From assembly GCA_005885555.1 (NCBI GenBank), contig VAWN01000022.1, forward strand, positions 116,131 through 180,130: a stretch of 64,000 bases of DNA. The letters are read 5' to 3'. Positions 54,622 to 64,000 of the stretch are shown here, piece by piece (the first letter of the stretch is position 1; every line of letters begins with the position of its first letter). The position numbers were made by a program, and so were the translations under genes. Source of the DNA: Actinomycetota bacterium. GTDB taxonomy: Bacteria > Actinomycetota > Actinomycetes > Mycobacteriales > Micromonosporaceae. The notes under the pieces are model-generated. The model ran no database searches. It was not told where the DNA came from and saw nothing but the letters and a program-made list of their open reading frames with translations.

Positions 54622-56163
54622 TCAGCCCCGGACGGTGCGCAGCGCCTCACGCGCCTGTGCGTACCGGCCGAGCACCTGCTGTACCGGCTCGATCAGGTAT
54701 CCCTCGGTCAGCTGGCTGACCGCCGAGCGCAGGCGGCGTTCGGCGCGCTGGCGTGCCGCCGCGGCCCGGGAGTCGATCATCGGCCCGGACAGTACCGCGA
54801 TGATCAGCCAGACGCCCAGCCCGGCGCCGGCCAGCAGCAGCGGCAGCCCCGGCCCGCGCGCCGGCCCGGCCACCAGCCAGCCGATCCCGGCCAGCCCGGC
54901 GAGCAGCGCGAGCCAGCGCAGCAGCCCGAGCAGCCGCCAGCCGGCCGGGTCGCCGCGCTCGATCGAGGCGCCGGTCACGGTGGCGCGCAGCCGCTCGGCG
55001 AGGTCGTCGGTCGCCGCGCGGGCGGTGTCGGCCAGCCGGGTCGCCCAGGGCGCGGGCAGGCGGTCGACCAGCGGCTCGACCACATCCCGTACCGCGGCCC
55101 GCAGTGCCGCCTCCTGACCGGCACCCGGGTCGGTGGTCAGCACCTCGGTCACCGGGTCCCGCCGGGGGAAGCCCCACACCCGGTCCAGCGCCCACCGGGC
55201 CCGCTGCCGGTGCGCGTCCGCGACCGCGCCGGCCAGCGCGGGTACCCCGGCCGCGGCGGCCAGGGCATCGGCGAGCAGGGCGGCGCGGTCCCGGTCGATG
55301 TCCTCCGGCCCGACCGGCCCGTCGACCACGTCGGCGAGGTCCGCGGCCACCTCGTCCAGGTCGCCGGCGAGCCGGTCGAGGGCGGCGCGGCGGGCGGCCA
55401 CGGCCCGTTCCAGTACCGTGCGCAGCTGCCCGCTGCCCGGCGCGGCCACGGCGGAGACCGCGAAGACGGGTACCTCGGCCAGCCCGTCGGTTGCCAGCAG
55501 CCCGGCGAGGTCGTCGACGCACCGGATCACGTCGTTGGGGCTGAGCCGGTCGGCCTGGTTGAGCACCGCGACCGTGATGTCGCCGTGCTGCTTGAACGCC
55601 CGCAGGTACCGGTCGTGCAGCACCTGGTCGGCGTACTTCTGCGGATCGGTCACCCAGACCACCAGGTCGACGAGGCCGAGCAGCCGGTCGACCTCCGCCC
55701 GGTGCTCGGTGGCCAGCGAGTCGAAGTCGGGCAGGTCGAGCAGCACCAGCCCGCGCAGCCCCAGCTCGGCGTCGCCGTCCAGCACGCTCTCCCGGCTGAA
55801 CCGCCGCTCCGGCGCGACCTCCAGCCAGTCCAGCAGCGGTACCGCACCGTCCGGCCCCCACACGCAGGCGAACGCGTGCGCGGTCGTCGGCCGCCGTACC
55901 CCGACCGTCGACAGTTCCATCCGGGCCAGCGCATTGAACAGGCTGGACTTGCCGCTGCCGGTCGTGCCCGCGAGCGCCACGACGGTGTGCTCGCCGGACA
56001 GGCGCAGCCGGTCACCGGCCCGCTTCGCCAGCGCCGTCGGCTGGCCGAGCCGGTCGGCCGGCAGTACGCCGTCGGCCATGATGACGAAGCGGGTGAGCCC
56101 TTCGGCCCGGACCGCCAGGGCCTGCGCGTCGACCATCGCGGGCGGCAGCTCGTCAACCGTCAC
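54622..56163 (-). CDS. Dynamin-like GTPase with C-terminal membrane hairpin
   Basis: A 513-residue GTPase. The P-loop lies in VVALAGTTGSGKSSLFNAL (about 63-81) with switch regions RRPTTAHAFACVW and LLDLPDFDS. The G4 motif is LNQAD. Long helices follow, then two hydrophobic segments near the C-terminus (WLALLAGLAGIGWLVAG and LLLAGAGLGVWLIIAVLSG). This resembles bacterial dynamin-like or YfjP-type GTPases that act at membranes. The start is GTG at 56163, overlapping the partner GTPase stop (GTGA), so the two are made together and may form a hetero-oligomer (inference). The operon is divergent from dnaK. Confidence 0.85.
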   Translation of the reverse strand: MTVDELPPAMVDAQALAVRAEGLTRFVIMADGVLPADRLGQPTALAKRAGDRLRLSGEHTVVALAGTTGSGKSSLFNALARMELSTVGVRRPTTAHAFACVWGPDGAVPLLDWLEVAPERRFSRESVLDGDAELGLRGLVLLDLPDFDSLATEHRAEVDRLLGLVDLVVWVTDPQKYADQVLHDRYLRAFKQHGDITVAVLNQADRLSPNDVIRCVDDLAGLLATDGLAEVPVFAVSAVAAPGSGQLRTVLERAVAARRAALDRLAGDLDEVAADLADVVDGPVGPEDIDRDRAALLADALAAAAGVPALAGAVADAHRQRARWALDRVWGFPRRDPVTEVLTTDPGAGQEAALRAAVRDVVEPLVDRLPAPWATRLADTARAATDDLAERLRATVTGASIERGDPAGWRLLGLLRWLALLAGLAGIGWLVAGPARGPGLPLLLAGAGLGVWLIIAVLSGPMIDSRAAAARQRAERRLRSAVSQLTEGYLIEPVQQVLGRYAQAREALRTVRG

Positions 56164-58223
56164 TGTGTCTCCCCTGGGGCTTCGGTCTCCCCGGTACTCA
56201 CCGCCGCGCGCAGCCGCTGGGCGGCGGCGGCAGCGCCGTCGGCGTCGGCCAGCAGGGCGGTGAAGGCCGCGGCGTCCGCGTCGAGCACCGCACCGATGCG
56301 CGCGAGCAGGTCGGCCTGGTGGGTCTCGACGAGGGTACCCACGGCAGGTTGCCCGAGTACGCCGCGCACCCGGGCCTGCTCGCGGGGTTCCAGCGGCAGC
56401 TCTCCGGCGAGGATCCGCAGCACCGCCAGCAGCGCCACCGGTTCCTCGCCGGCCGCCTCCCGTACCCCGGCGAGCCAGTCGCGCAGCAGTGCCCGTACCT
56501 GGTCGGTGCGCACCGCGCCGACCGCGACCCGGCCGGGCGCCAGGGTGTGCGCACCGCCGGTCAGCAGTCCGGCCCCGGCCGGGTCGGCGGACCAGGCGGT
56601 ACGGACCCGGTCGTCGGCGTCGGCGAGCGTCTCGACGACGAGCGTCACCAGGGCGGCCCCCAACGCGGCGAGCAGCCGGCCGGACCCCGGTTCGGGCCGG
56701 CCGAACGTGGCGCGGATCCGCTGCCCGAACCCGCCCTGCCCGCGCAGTGCGGCGCGCAGCCCGCCCTCGTCGACGAACTGCCGCCACCGGACCAGTACCT
56801 CGCCGCGCAGCAGGGTACCGTCGGCCAGCGCACGCTCCACAGTGGACAGTGCGGTCCCGTACGTGTCGTCGACGACCTCGTGCAACGCGGTGGCCGCGGC
56901 GTGCTGCCGCTCCGCGGTGTCGGCCAGTTCCTCCACGCCCCAGCGCAGCGCCGCGAGCGCGCCGCCGAGCGTGTCGCCGACCACCCGCACCCGGGTCTCC
57001 GGATCGGCGGCCAGCTCCTCCAGCCACGTGCCGATTGGCGCCACCTGTTCCTCGGTGAGCAGTCCCTGCCCGTCGAGGACCACCTCGGGCAGCACGAACA
57101 ACTGGATGCCCGACAGCCCTTCGGCGTCGAGCAGCTCGCCGAGATGGCCGAGGATCTCCTCGTCCGCCCCGACCGGTACCCGGTTGAGCAGCAGCGCCAG
57201 CCGGGTACCCCGGTCCCGCGCGGCACGCAGCGCCGCCCACGGCACCGCGTCGGCGTACCGGACCGCCGTGGTCACGCACAGCCACAGGTCGGCCGACCGG
57301 TGTACCTGGTCGGCCAGTGCCCGGTTCGCGGCCACCACCGAGTCGAGGTCGGGGGCGTCCAGCAGCGCCAGGCCGCGGCGCAGCCCGGGAGCGGAGATCA
57401 CCCGGAGCGCGCCGGGCGCCGCGTCCAGCCCGGTGGTCCGGACGAGATGGGGCAGCAGGTACAGGTCGGCGTCGGTACCGGTGTCCGGCGGCCCGAGGAA
57501 CCAGCGGGTGTCCCCCGGCGCGCTGACCACCACCGGCGCCCGGGTCGTCGGCCGCAGTACCCCGGCCGGGCTGACCGGGGCCCGGACCAGGCTGTTGACC
57601 AGCGTCGACTTGCCGGCACCGGTGGACCCGCCGACCACCACGAGCAGCGGCGCGTCCAGCCGGGCCAGCCGGGGCAGCAGATAGTCGTCGAGCTGGGTGG
57701 CCAGCGTGCGGGCGGACTCCGCCGCGGTACCGGCGTCCGGCAGCGCCAGCGGGAACCGGATCGCGGCCAGCTCCGCCCGTACCCGGCGCAGCGACCCCAC
57801 CAGGGCCGGCTCCCGCGGTATCGGCTCCGGCTCCGCGCCGGCCTCCTCGACGTCGGCGGCCTCGCCAGCTTCGGCGGCCTCGCCAGTCTCGGCGGCCTCG
57901 TCGACGTCGCTGCCCTCGTCGGCTTCGGTGGCCTCGCCGACTTCGTCGCTCTCGTCGGGCTCGCTGGCCTCGTCAACGGGCTCCTCGGCTGCCTCGTCAG
58001 CGGCCTCGGCGTCCGGCTCGGCTTCGGCGTCCGGCTCGGCTTCGGTGGCGGCCTCGGCGTCCGGTGTCTGCGCAGGCTGGACCGCCTCCGGAGGTGCCTC
58101 GACGCCGCCGGCGGCGTCCGTACCCGCCTCCGGGTCGGCCGTCCCGGGCGGTTCGTCCGCCCCCTCCGTGCGACTACCGGGAGCCGCTCGCCTGGTCACA
58201 GTAAGAGCGTGCCCGATGGCCAT
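56160..58223 (-). CDS. Dynamin-like GTPase with long acidic N-terminus
   Basis: A 687-residue GTPase paralogous to the one downstream. The first ~130 residues are almost wholly Glu, Asp, Ala and Thr in degenerate repeats and are probably disordered. The P-loop is VVVGGSTGAGKSTLVNSLV, followed by LRPTTRAPVVVSAPGDTRW and ALLDAPDLDSV; the G4 region is LLLNRVPVG. No membrane segment is evident, in contrast with its partner. The start is ATG at 58223; GTG about 20 bases later is an alternative. The gap to the dnaK promoter is short, so the two operons share a divergent control region. Confidence 0.85.
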   Translation of the reverse strand: MAIGHALTVTRRAAPGSRTEGADEPPGTADPEAGTDAAGGVEAPPEAVQPAQTPDAEAATEAEPDAEAEPDAEAADEAAEEPVDEASEPDESDEVGEATEADEGSDVDEAAETGEAAEAGEAADVEEAGAEPEPIPREPALVGSLRRVRAELAAIRFPLALPDAGTAAESARTLATQLDDYLLPRLARLDAPLLVVVGGSTGAGKSTLVNSLVRAPVSPAGVLRPTTRAPVVVSAPGDTRWFLGPPDTGTDADLYLLPHLVRTTGLDAAPGALRVISAPGLRRGLALLDAPDLDSVVAANRALADQVHRSADLWLCVTTAVRYADAVPWAALRAARDRGTRLALLLNRVPVGADEEILGHLGELLDAEGLSGIQLFVLPEVVLDGQGLLTEEQVAPIGTWLEELAADPETRVRVVGDTLGGALAALRWGVEELADTAERQHAAATALHEVVDDTYGTALSTVERALADGTLLRGEVLVRWRQFVDEGGLRAALRGQGGFGQRIRATFGRPEPGSGRLLAALGAALVTLVVETLADADDRVRTAWSADPAGAGLLTGGAHTLAPGRVAVGAVRTDQVRALLRDWLAGVREAAGEEPVALLAVLRILAGELPLEPREQARVRGVLGQPAVGTLVETHQADLLARIGAVLDADAAAFTALLADADGAAAAAQRLRAAVSTGETEAPGETQ

Positions 58224-58280
58224 CTATCTTGCTAGCCAACGCGCGCGTCGCCACTTGCGCCGGTCGGACTCAACCCGGCT

Positions 58281-58307
58281 TTGACAGCTGGCGGACCCGT
58301 GGCAGTA

Positions 58308-58311
<4 letters not shown>
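58281..58311 (+). promoter_or_regulatory. dnaK promoter (-35 and -10)
   Basis: TTGACA at 58281-58286 and AGTATT at 58305-58310 with an 18-base spacer fit a vegetative sigma promoter. The -10 overlaps the HAIR element. The dnaK ATG is ~58 bases downstream. The assignment is by consensus only. Confidence 0.65.
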
Positions 58312-60956
<2,645 letters not shown>

Positions 60957-60999
60957 ACGTCGGCGGCATCGCCCGACTGGGGAGGGGGTGAGGACCCGA

Positions 61000-62175
61000 A
61001 TGAGCTCTAAGGACTGGCTGGAGAAGGACTTCTACGCGGTACTCGGCATAAGCAAGTCCGCCTCGGCAGACGAGATCAAGAAGGCGTACCGGAAGCTCGC
61101 CCGGGAGCTGCATCCCGACCACAACCCCGGCAACACGCAGGCCGAAGACCGGTTCAAGGCGGTCTCCGAGGCCTACGACGTGCTGTCCGACGACAAGAAG
61201 CGCAAAGAGTACGACGAGATGCGCCAACTGTTCGGGTCGGGCGCGTTCCGGCGGGGTGCGCGGGGCGGCGGTACCTCCTTTGATCTGTCCGATCTGTTCG
61301 GTGAGGGGTCGCCGACGGCCGGCGGCAACGACCGCCGCTTCGGCGGTGCGGGCTTCTCCGACCTGTTCAGTTCGATCTTCTCGGGCGGCGGCGGGCGCCC
61401 GGGGGCCCGCCGCGGCCCGAGCCGGGGCCGGGACGTCGAGGCGGAGGTCGTCCTCGATTTCCGCGACGCGGTCAACGGCGCGACGCTGCCGCTGACCCTG
61501 CGGGCGCCGGGCGTCTGCGACACCTGCCACGGCAGCGGCGCCAAGCCCGGTTCGGTACCCCGGACCTGCCCGGTCTGCCAGGGTGTCGGCCTGACCACGG
61601 TGAACCAGGGCTCGTTCAGCTTCTCCGAGCCGTGCCGCGAGTGCCAGGGCGTGGGCACGATCGTCGACGTGAAGTGCCCGGAGTGCGGGGGTACCGGTGG
61701 GATCACCAAGACCCGCACGCTCAACGTGCGGATCCCGGCCGGGGTCGCCGACGGGCAGAAGATCCGGCTGTCCGGCCGGGGCGAGCCGGGTGCCCGGGGC
61801 GGTGCGGCGGGTGACCTGTACGTCCTGATCAAGGTACGGGAGGACAACCTGTTCGGCCGGTTCGGCGACGATCTCACGCTGGCCGTGCCGATCACCTTTC
61901 CGGAGGCGGTCAACGGCGTCGACCTGACCGTGCCGACGCTGGACGCGCCGGTGACCGTGCGGGTGCCGCCGGGTACCCCGAGCGGCCGCACGCTGCGGGT
62001 CCGCGGCAAGGGTGTGCCGCGCCGCGATGGTACGCACGGCGACCTGCTGGTCACGGTGGACGTCGTCGTACCGAAGGATCTGCCCGAGGGCGCCCGCCAG
62101 GCGCTGGAGGACTACGCGCAGGCGGCCCCGCGGGCACCGCGCGAGCACATCGAACGGCAGGTACGGCATGGCTGA
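61000..62175 (+). CDS. dnaJ: DnaJ, Hsp40 co-chaperone
   Basis: A type I DnaJ of 391 residues. The J-domain (about 9-75) has the HPD motif in [10 protein letters not shown]. The G/F-rich region follows, then four zinc-binding CxxCxGxG motifs: [24 protein letters not shown] and CPECGGTG. The C-terminal substrate domain begins near [25 protein letters not shown] at 61000 is chosen; GAGGA lies six bases upstream. GTG at 60988 is an in-frame alternative. Its stop overlaps the hspR start. Confidence 0.97.
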   Translation: MSSKDWLEKDFYAVLGISKSASADEIKKAYRKLARELHPDHNPGNTQAEDRFKAVSEAYDVLSDDKKRKEYDEMRQLFGSGAFRRGARGGGTSFDLSDLFGEGSPTAGGNDRRFGGAGFSDLFSSIFSGGGGRPGARRGPSRGRDVEAEVVLDFRDAVNGATLPLTLRAPGVCDTCHGSGAKPGSVPRTCPVCQGVGLTTVNQGSFSFSEPCRECQGVGTIVDVKCPECGGTGGITKTRTLNVRIPAGVADGQKIRLSGRGEPGARGGAAGDLYVLIKVREDNLFGRFGDDLTLAVPITFPEAVNGVDLTVPTLDAPVTVRVPPGTPSGRTLRVRGKGVPRRDGTHGDLLVTVDVVVPKDLPEGARQALEDYAQAAPRAPREHIERQVRHG

Positions 62176-62632
62176 CGAGCGCCGCTTTGCTGGTCCGACC
62201 CACGACGAGTACTTCATCGCGATCGAGCACGTTTCCGACGCCAAGGTCCTCATGATCTCGGTGGCCGCCCGGCTGGCCGGCATGCACCCGCAGACGCTGC
62301 GCCAGTACGACCGGCTCGGGCTGGTGCAGCCGGGCCGGGCGGCGGGCGGGGGGCGCCGGTACAGTGCCCGCGACGTGGAGATGTTGCGCGAGATCCAGCG
62401 GCTGAGCCAGGAGGTCGGGGTCAACCTCGCCGGCATCAAGCGGATCATCGGACTGGAGCAGCTCGTTGCCGACGTGCAGCACCGGGTCGTACAGCTCGAA
62501 GCCCAGCTGGAGGCGGCGCACCGCCGGGTCGCCGAGCTGGAGAGCCTGCTCACCTACGGCCGGCGGGATCTGGTACCGACCCGGGACGCCAGCACCGCGC
62601 TGGTCGTCTGGAAGCCGCGCCGGGAGAGCTGA
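62168..62632 (+). CDS. hspR: HspR, MerR-type heat-shock repressor
   Basis: A 154-residue MerR-family repressor of the dnaK operon. The DNA-binding domain has [47 protein letters not shown] coiled-coil ([32 protein letters not shown]) for dimerisation follows. ATG at 62168 is eight bases before the dnaJ stop. Its operator is the HAIR site at 58308-58326. DnaK binding to HspR increases repression in homologues. Confidence 0.97.
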   Translation: MADERRFAGPTHDEYFIAIEHVSDAKVLMISVAARLAGMHPQTLRQYDRLGLVQPGRAAGGGRRYSARDVEMLREIQRLSQEVGVNLAGIKRIIGLEQLVADVQHRVVQLEAQLEAAHRRVAELESLLTYGRRDLVPTRDASTALVVWKPRRES

Positions 62633-62645
62633 CCGGCCCGCGCCA

Positions 62646-62733
62646 CGTCAGCGGCCCACCGGTTTGGCGTCGCGTCAGCGGCCCACCGTGCGGCGCCCCG
62701 TCAGCGGGGTACGGTGCGGCGTCGCGTCAGCGG
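62646..62733. repeat. Four degenerate 26-27-bp tandem repeats between hspR and the antitoxin gene
   Basis: CGTCAGCGG occurs at 62646, 62673, 62699 and 62725, with spacings of 27, 26 and 26 bases. Each of the first three is followed by C- or G-rich sequence and (G)TGCGGCG-like sequence. The last copy overlaps the stop codon of the antitoxin gene (62727). It is an intergenic degenerate tandem array of unknown role; it may act as a terminator. Confidence 0.75.
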
Positions 62734-63086
62734 CCGGCGGCAGCGTTGCCGCCGCCGCGGGGCTGGTGTTTCGCCGCGATCTCCGGCCGCGCCGCGACTT
62801 CGGGCCGCGCCGCGACCTCCGGCCGCGCCCGGGCGGCGATGTCCATCGGCCGCCGCAACGGCTCTTCGACCCGGCCGGGAGCCTCGCTGGACAACCGGAT
62901 GACGGTTTCGTGCTCGGCGGGGACCGGCTCCTGCTGATCGAGCCGCGCCAGGTCCGCCGCGGACACCAGGGCCGCGATCGGCTTGCCGTGCCGGGTGAGC
63001 ACCACCCGCTCGCCGCCGTAGACCACCCGGTTCACCAGGTCCGCGAACTCGGCACGAGCCTGCGTCACCGGGACTTCGTACGCCAT
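62727..63086 (-). CDS. Orphan Phd/YefM-family antitoxin-like protein
   Basis: A 119-residue protein. The N-terminal ~50 residues are a Phd/YefM antitoxin domain: YEVPVTQARAEFADLVNRVVYGGERVVLTRHGKPIAALVSAADL. The C-terminus is unusually long and repeats RPEVAARPEVAARPEIAA. No toxin gene is adjacent: upstream lies clpP in the opposite direction, downstream hspR. Phd/YefM proteins bind operators containing TGTACA, and such a site lies in the shared gap with clpP at 63104. It may have become a regulator of clpP (inference). The start is ATG at 63086. Confidence 0.85.
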   Translation of the reverse strand: MAYEVPVTQARAEFADLVNRVVYGGERVVLTRHGKPIAALVSAADLARLDQQEPVPAEHETVIRLSSEAPGRVEEPLRRPMDIAARARPEVAARPEVAARPEIAAKHQPRGGGNAAAGR

Positions 63087-63100
63087 CTGGCCATGATATG

Positions 63101-63128
63101 TTCTGTACAGAATCTACATTCTATACAG
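63101..63128. promoter_or_regulatory. TGTACA-type operator shared by the antitoxin and clpP genes
   Basis: TTCTGTACAG (63101-63110, extending to the perfect palindrome TTCTGTACAGAA) and TTCTATACAG (63119-63128) form a direct repeat with an 18-base period. The core TGTACA is the known target of YefM. The second copy runs into the AGGAGG ribosome site of clpP (63127-63132). Confidence 0.75.
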
Positions 63129-63138
63129 GAGGCCCGAG

Positions 63139-63744
63139 ATGGCTGCTGCACTGCCGAACATCGTCGAGCGGACCAGCCGCGGCGAGTACGCCATCGACCC
63201 GTACTCGAAGCTGCTCAGCGAGCGGGTCGTGTTCCTGGGCACCGCTGTCGATGACACCGCGGCCAACGACATCCTGGCCCAGTTGCTGTACCTCGACTAC
63301 GACAAGCCGGAGCGGGACATCTCGCTCTACGTCAACTCGCCCGGCGGTTCGCTCACCGCGATGATGACGATCTACGACACCATGCGGGTACTGCGCTGCG
63401 ACGTCCGCACCGTCTGCCTCGGCCAGGCCGCCTCCGCCGCCGCGCTGCTGCTCGCCGCCGGTACCCCGGGCAAGCGGATGATGCTGCCCAACGCCCGCGT
63501 GGTACTGCACCAGCCGCGGATGGAGGTCAGCCAGGGCTCGACGAGCGACCTGGCCATCCAGGCGCGGGAGCTGCTCCGGATGCGCACCGCGATGGAGGAG
63601 ATCCTCGCCGAGCACACCGGTCGCGACCTCGACCAGATCCGCCGCGACCTGGACCGGGAGACGATCCTCGACGGGTCGCAGGCGGTGGCGTACGGACTGG
63701 TCGACCTGCTCCTGCCGGTACGGGAACTGCGCCGGGCGGCCTGA
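63139..63744 (+). CDS. clpP: ClpP-family serine protease
   Basis: The proteolytic subunit of Clp proteases, 201 residues. The catalytic triad is S99 (CLGQAASAAALL), H124 (VVLHQPR) and D172 (DLDRETIL); the oxyanion loop lies in YVNSPGGSLTAM. It lacks an obvious propeptide. Actinomycetes usually carry clpP1P2 plus additional clpP3P4; this stand-alone copy may be a ClpP3-type paralogue (inference). The start is ATG at 63139, with AGGAGG upstream. A TGTACA operator overlaps the ribosome site, so an antitoxin-type regulator could block it. Confidence 0.93.
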   Translation: MAAALPNIVERTSRGEYAIDPYSKLLSERVVFLGTAVDDTAANDILAQLLYLDYDKPERDISLYVNSPGGSLTAMMTIYDTMRVLRCDVRTVCLGQAASAAALLLAAGTPGKRMMLPNARVVLHQPRMEVSQGSTSDLAIQARELLRMRTAMEEILAEHTGRDLDQIRRDLDRETILDGSQAVAYGLVDLLLPVRELRRAA

Positions 63745-63746
63745 CC

Positions 63747-64000
63747 ATGGCCGACATCGTCCGCATGCCGGCGCTGACCGGCGCCGAAGCCGACATGGTC
63801 GACGAGTACCTCAACTGTGTCGACTGCCTCGGTCGCAGCAACCCGGCCCGGGTCGACGACACCTACGCCGCCCTGGTTGCCGCGCAGAAGCTCGCCGCCC
63901 ATGCCGCCCGGCTACGCGACGCGCTCACGCTGATGTTCGAGCGCGGCGAGCGGGAGATCCACACCGGTACCCTCGGGCGCACCCTGCGCCTGCTCGACGC
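63747..64000 (+). CDS. Hypothetical protein coupled to clpP (runs off right edge)
   Basis: The frame opens with ATG at 63747, two bases after the clpP stop, and continues past the window for at least 84 residues (MADIVRMPALTGAEADMVDE...). The predicted protein is mostly helical, with two cysteines near NCVDCLGR. I do not recognise a family. The close spacing suggests cotranslation with clpP. Confidence 0.6.
   Translation, partial: MADIVRMPALTGAEADMVDEYLNCVDCLGRSNPARVDDTYAALVAAQKLAAHAARLRDALTLMFERGEREIHTGTLGRTLRLLD

Noticed and set aside
53419..57684. A 1421-residue open frame on the plus strand
   Set aside because: It is antisense to the hypothetical gene and both GTPases. The Ser/Arg/Ala/Pro-rich translation has no recognisable domain.

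Overview
The window is chromosomal DNA from a high-GC actinobacterium. Codons strongly favour G/C in the third position, and GTG and TTG starts are common. The gene orders fhaA-fhaB-pstP-rodA-pbpA-pknA-pknB and dnaK-grpE-dnaJ-hspR are actinobacterial hallmarks. The hexamer GGTACC is unusually frequent: most Gly-Thr pairs and many Val-Pro pairs are written with it. Together with the gene content this suggests a Micromonosporaceae-like organism, possibly near Actinocatenispora. That placement is inference. I saw no insertion sequence, integrase, CRISPR array or rRNA.

Layout. 1-2.0 kb: a partial sugar-nucleotide epimerase, a DUF2637 membrane protein and tRNA-Leu(CAG). 2.1-14.2 kb: the cell-division and cell-wall signalling cluster. 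It holds two FHA proteins, the PP2C phosphatase PstP, the SEDS protein RodA, the transpeptidase PbpA, the kinases PknA and PknB, and then pabA, a class E sortase with a DUF881 partner, and crgA. 14.2-20.4 kb: two GPP34 proteins, two CNNM/CorC membrane proteins and two NlpC/P60 wall hydrolases; the second hydrolase sits behind a cyclic-di-AMP riboswitch. 20.5-23.0 kb: an anti-sigma antagonist, a secreted beta-trefoil-like protein, dcd and an FMN-binding protein sharing a perfect LexA box, and tRNA-Gly(CCC). 23.1-35.5 kb is a more accessory stretch: a secreted M36 metallopeptidase facing a TrmB/LuxR-type regulator, a small lipoprotein, a 1035-residue NACHT NTPase (candidate phage defence), a GH63-like glycosidase, an NmrA-like reductase and an RlpA-like wall protein. 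35.6-49.1 kb: SpoIIE phosphatases and a STAS protein, fadE5 behind two palindromic operators, two DUF6458 proteins flanking sixA, a HlyIII protein, a fused 5-oxoprolinase, an NHL/thioredoxin protein, an internally deleted Uma2 protein and a Pro/Gly-rich membrane protein. 49.3-52.7 kb: a 2-oxoacid dehydrogenase operon whose E1-alpha gene carries a one-base frameshift. 52.9-58.2 kb: two hypothetical proteins and a pair of dynamin-like GTPases. 58.3-64 kb: dnaK-grpE-dnaJ-hspR under a HAIR-type operator, then an orphan Phd/YefM antitoxin divergent from clpP and sharing a TGTACA operator with it.

How the genes work together. Kinases PknA/PknB and phosphatase PstP set the phosphorylation state of FHA and wall-synthesis proteins. 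RodA/PbpA polymerise and cross-link peptidoglycan, CrgA tethers the divisome, and the NlpC/P60 and RlpA-like proteins remodel the wall. GrpE and DnaJ serve DnaK, and HspR represses the operon through the HAIR site. The most noteworthy items for follow-up are the NACHT protein, the antitoxin-clpP operator, the E1-alpha frameshift, the Uma2 deletion, and several DNA-level repeats and motifs that the genes do not explain.
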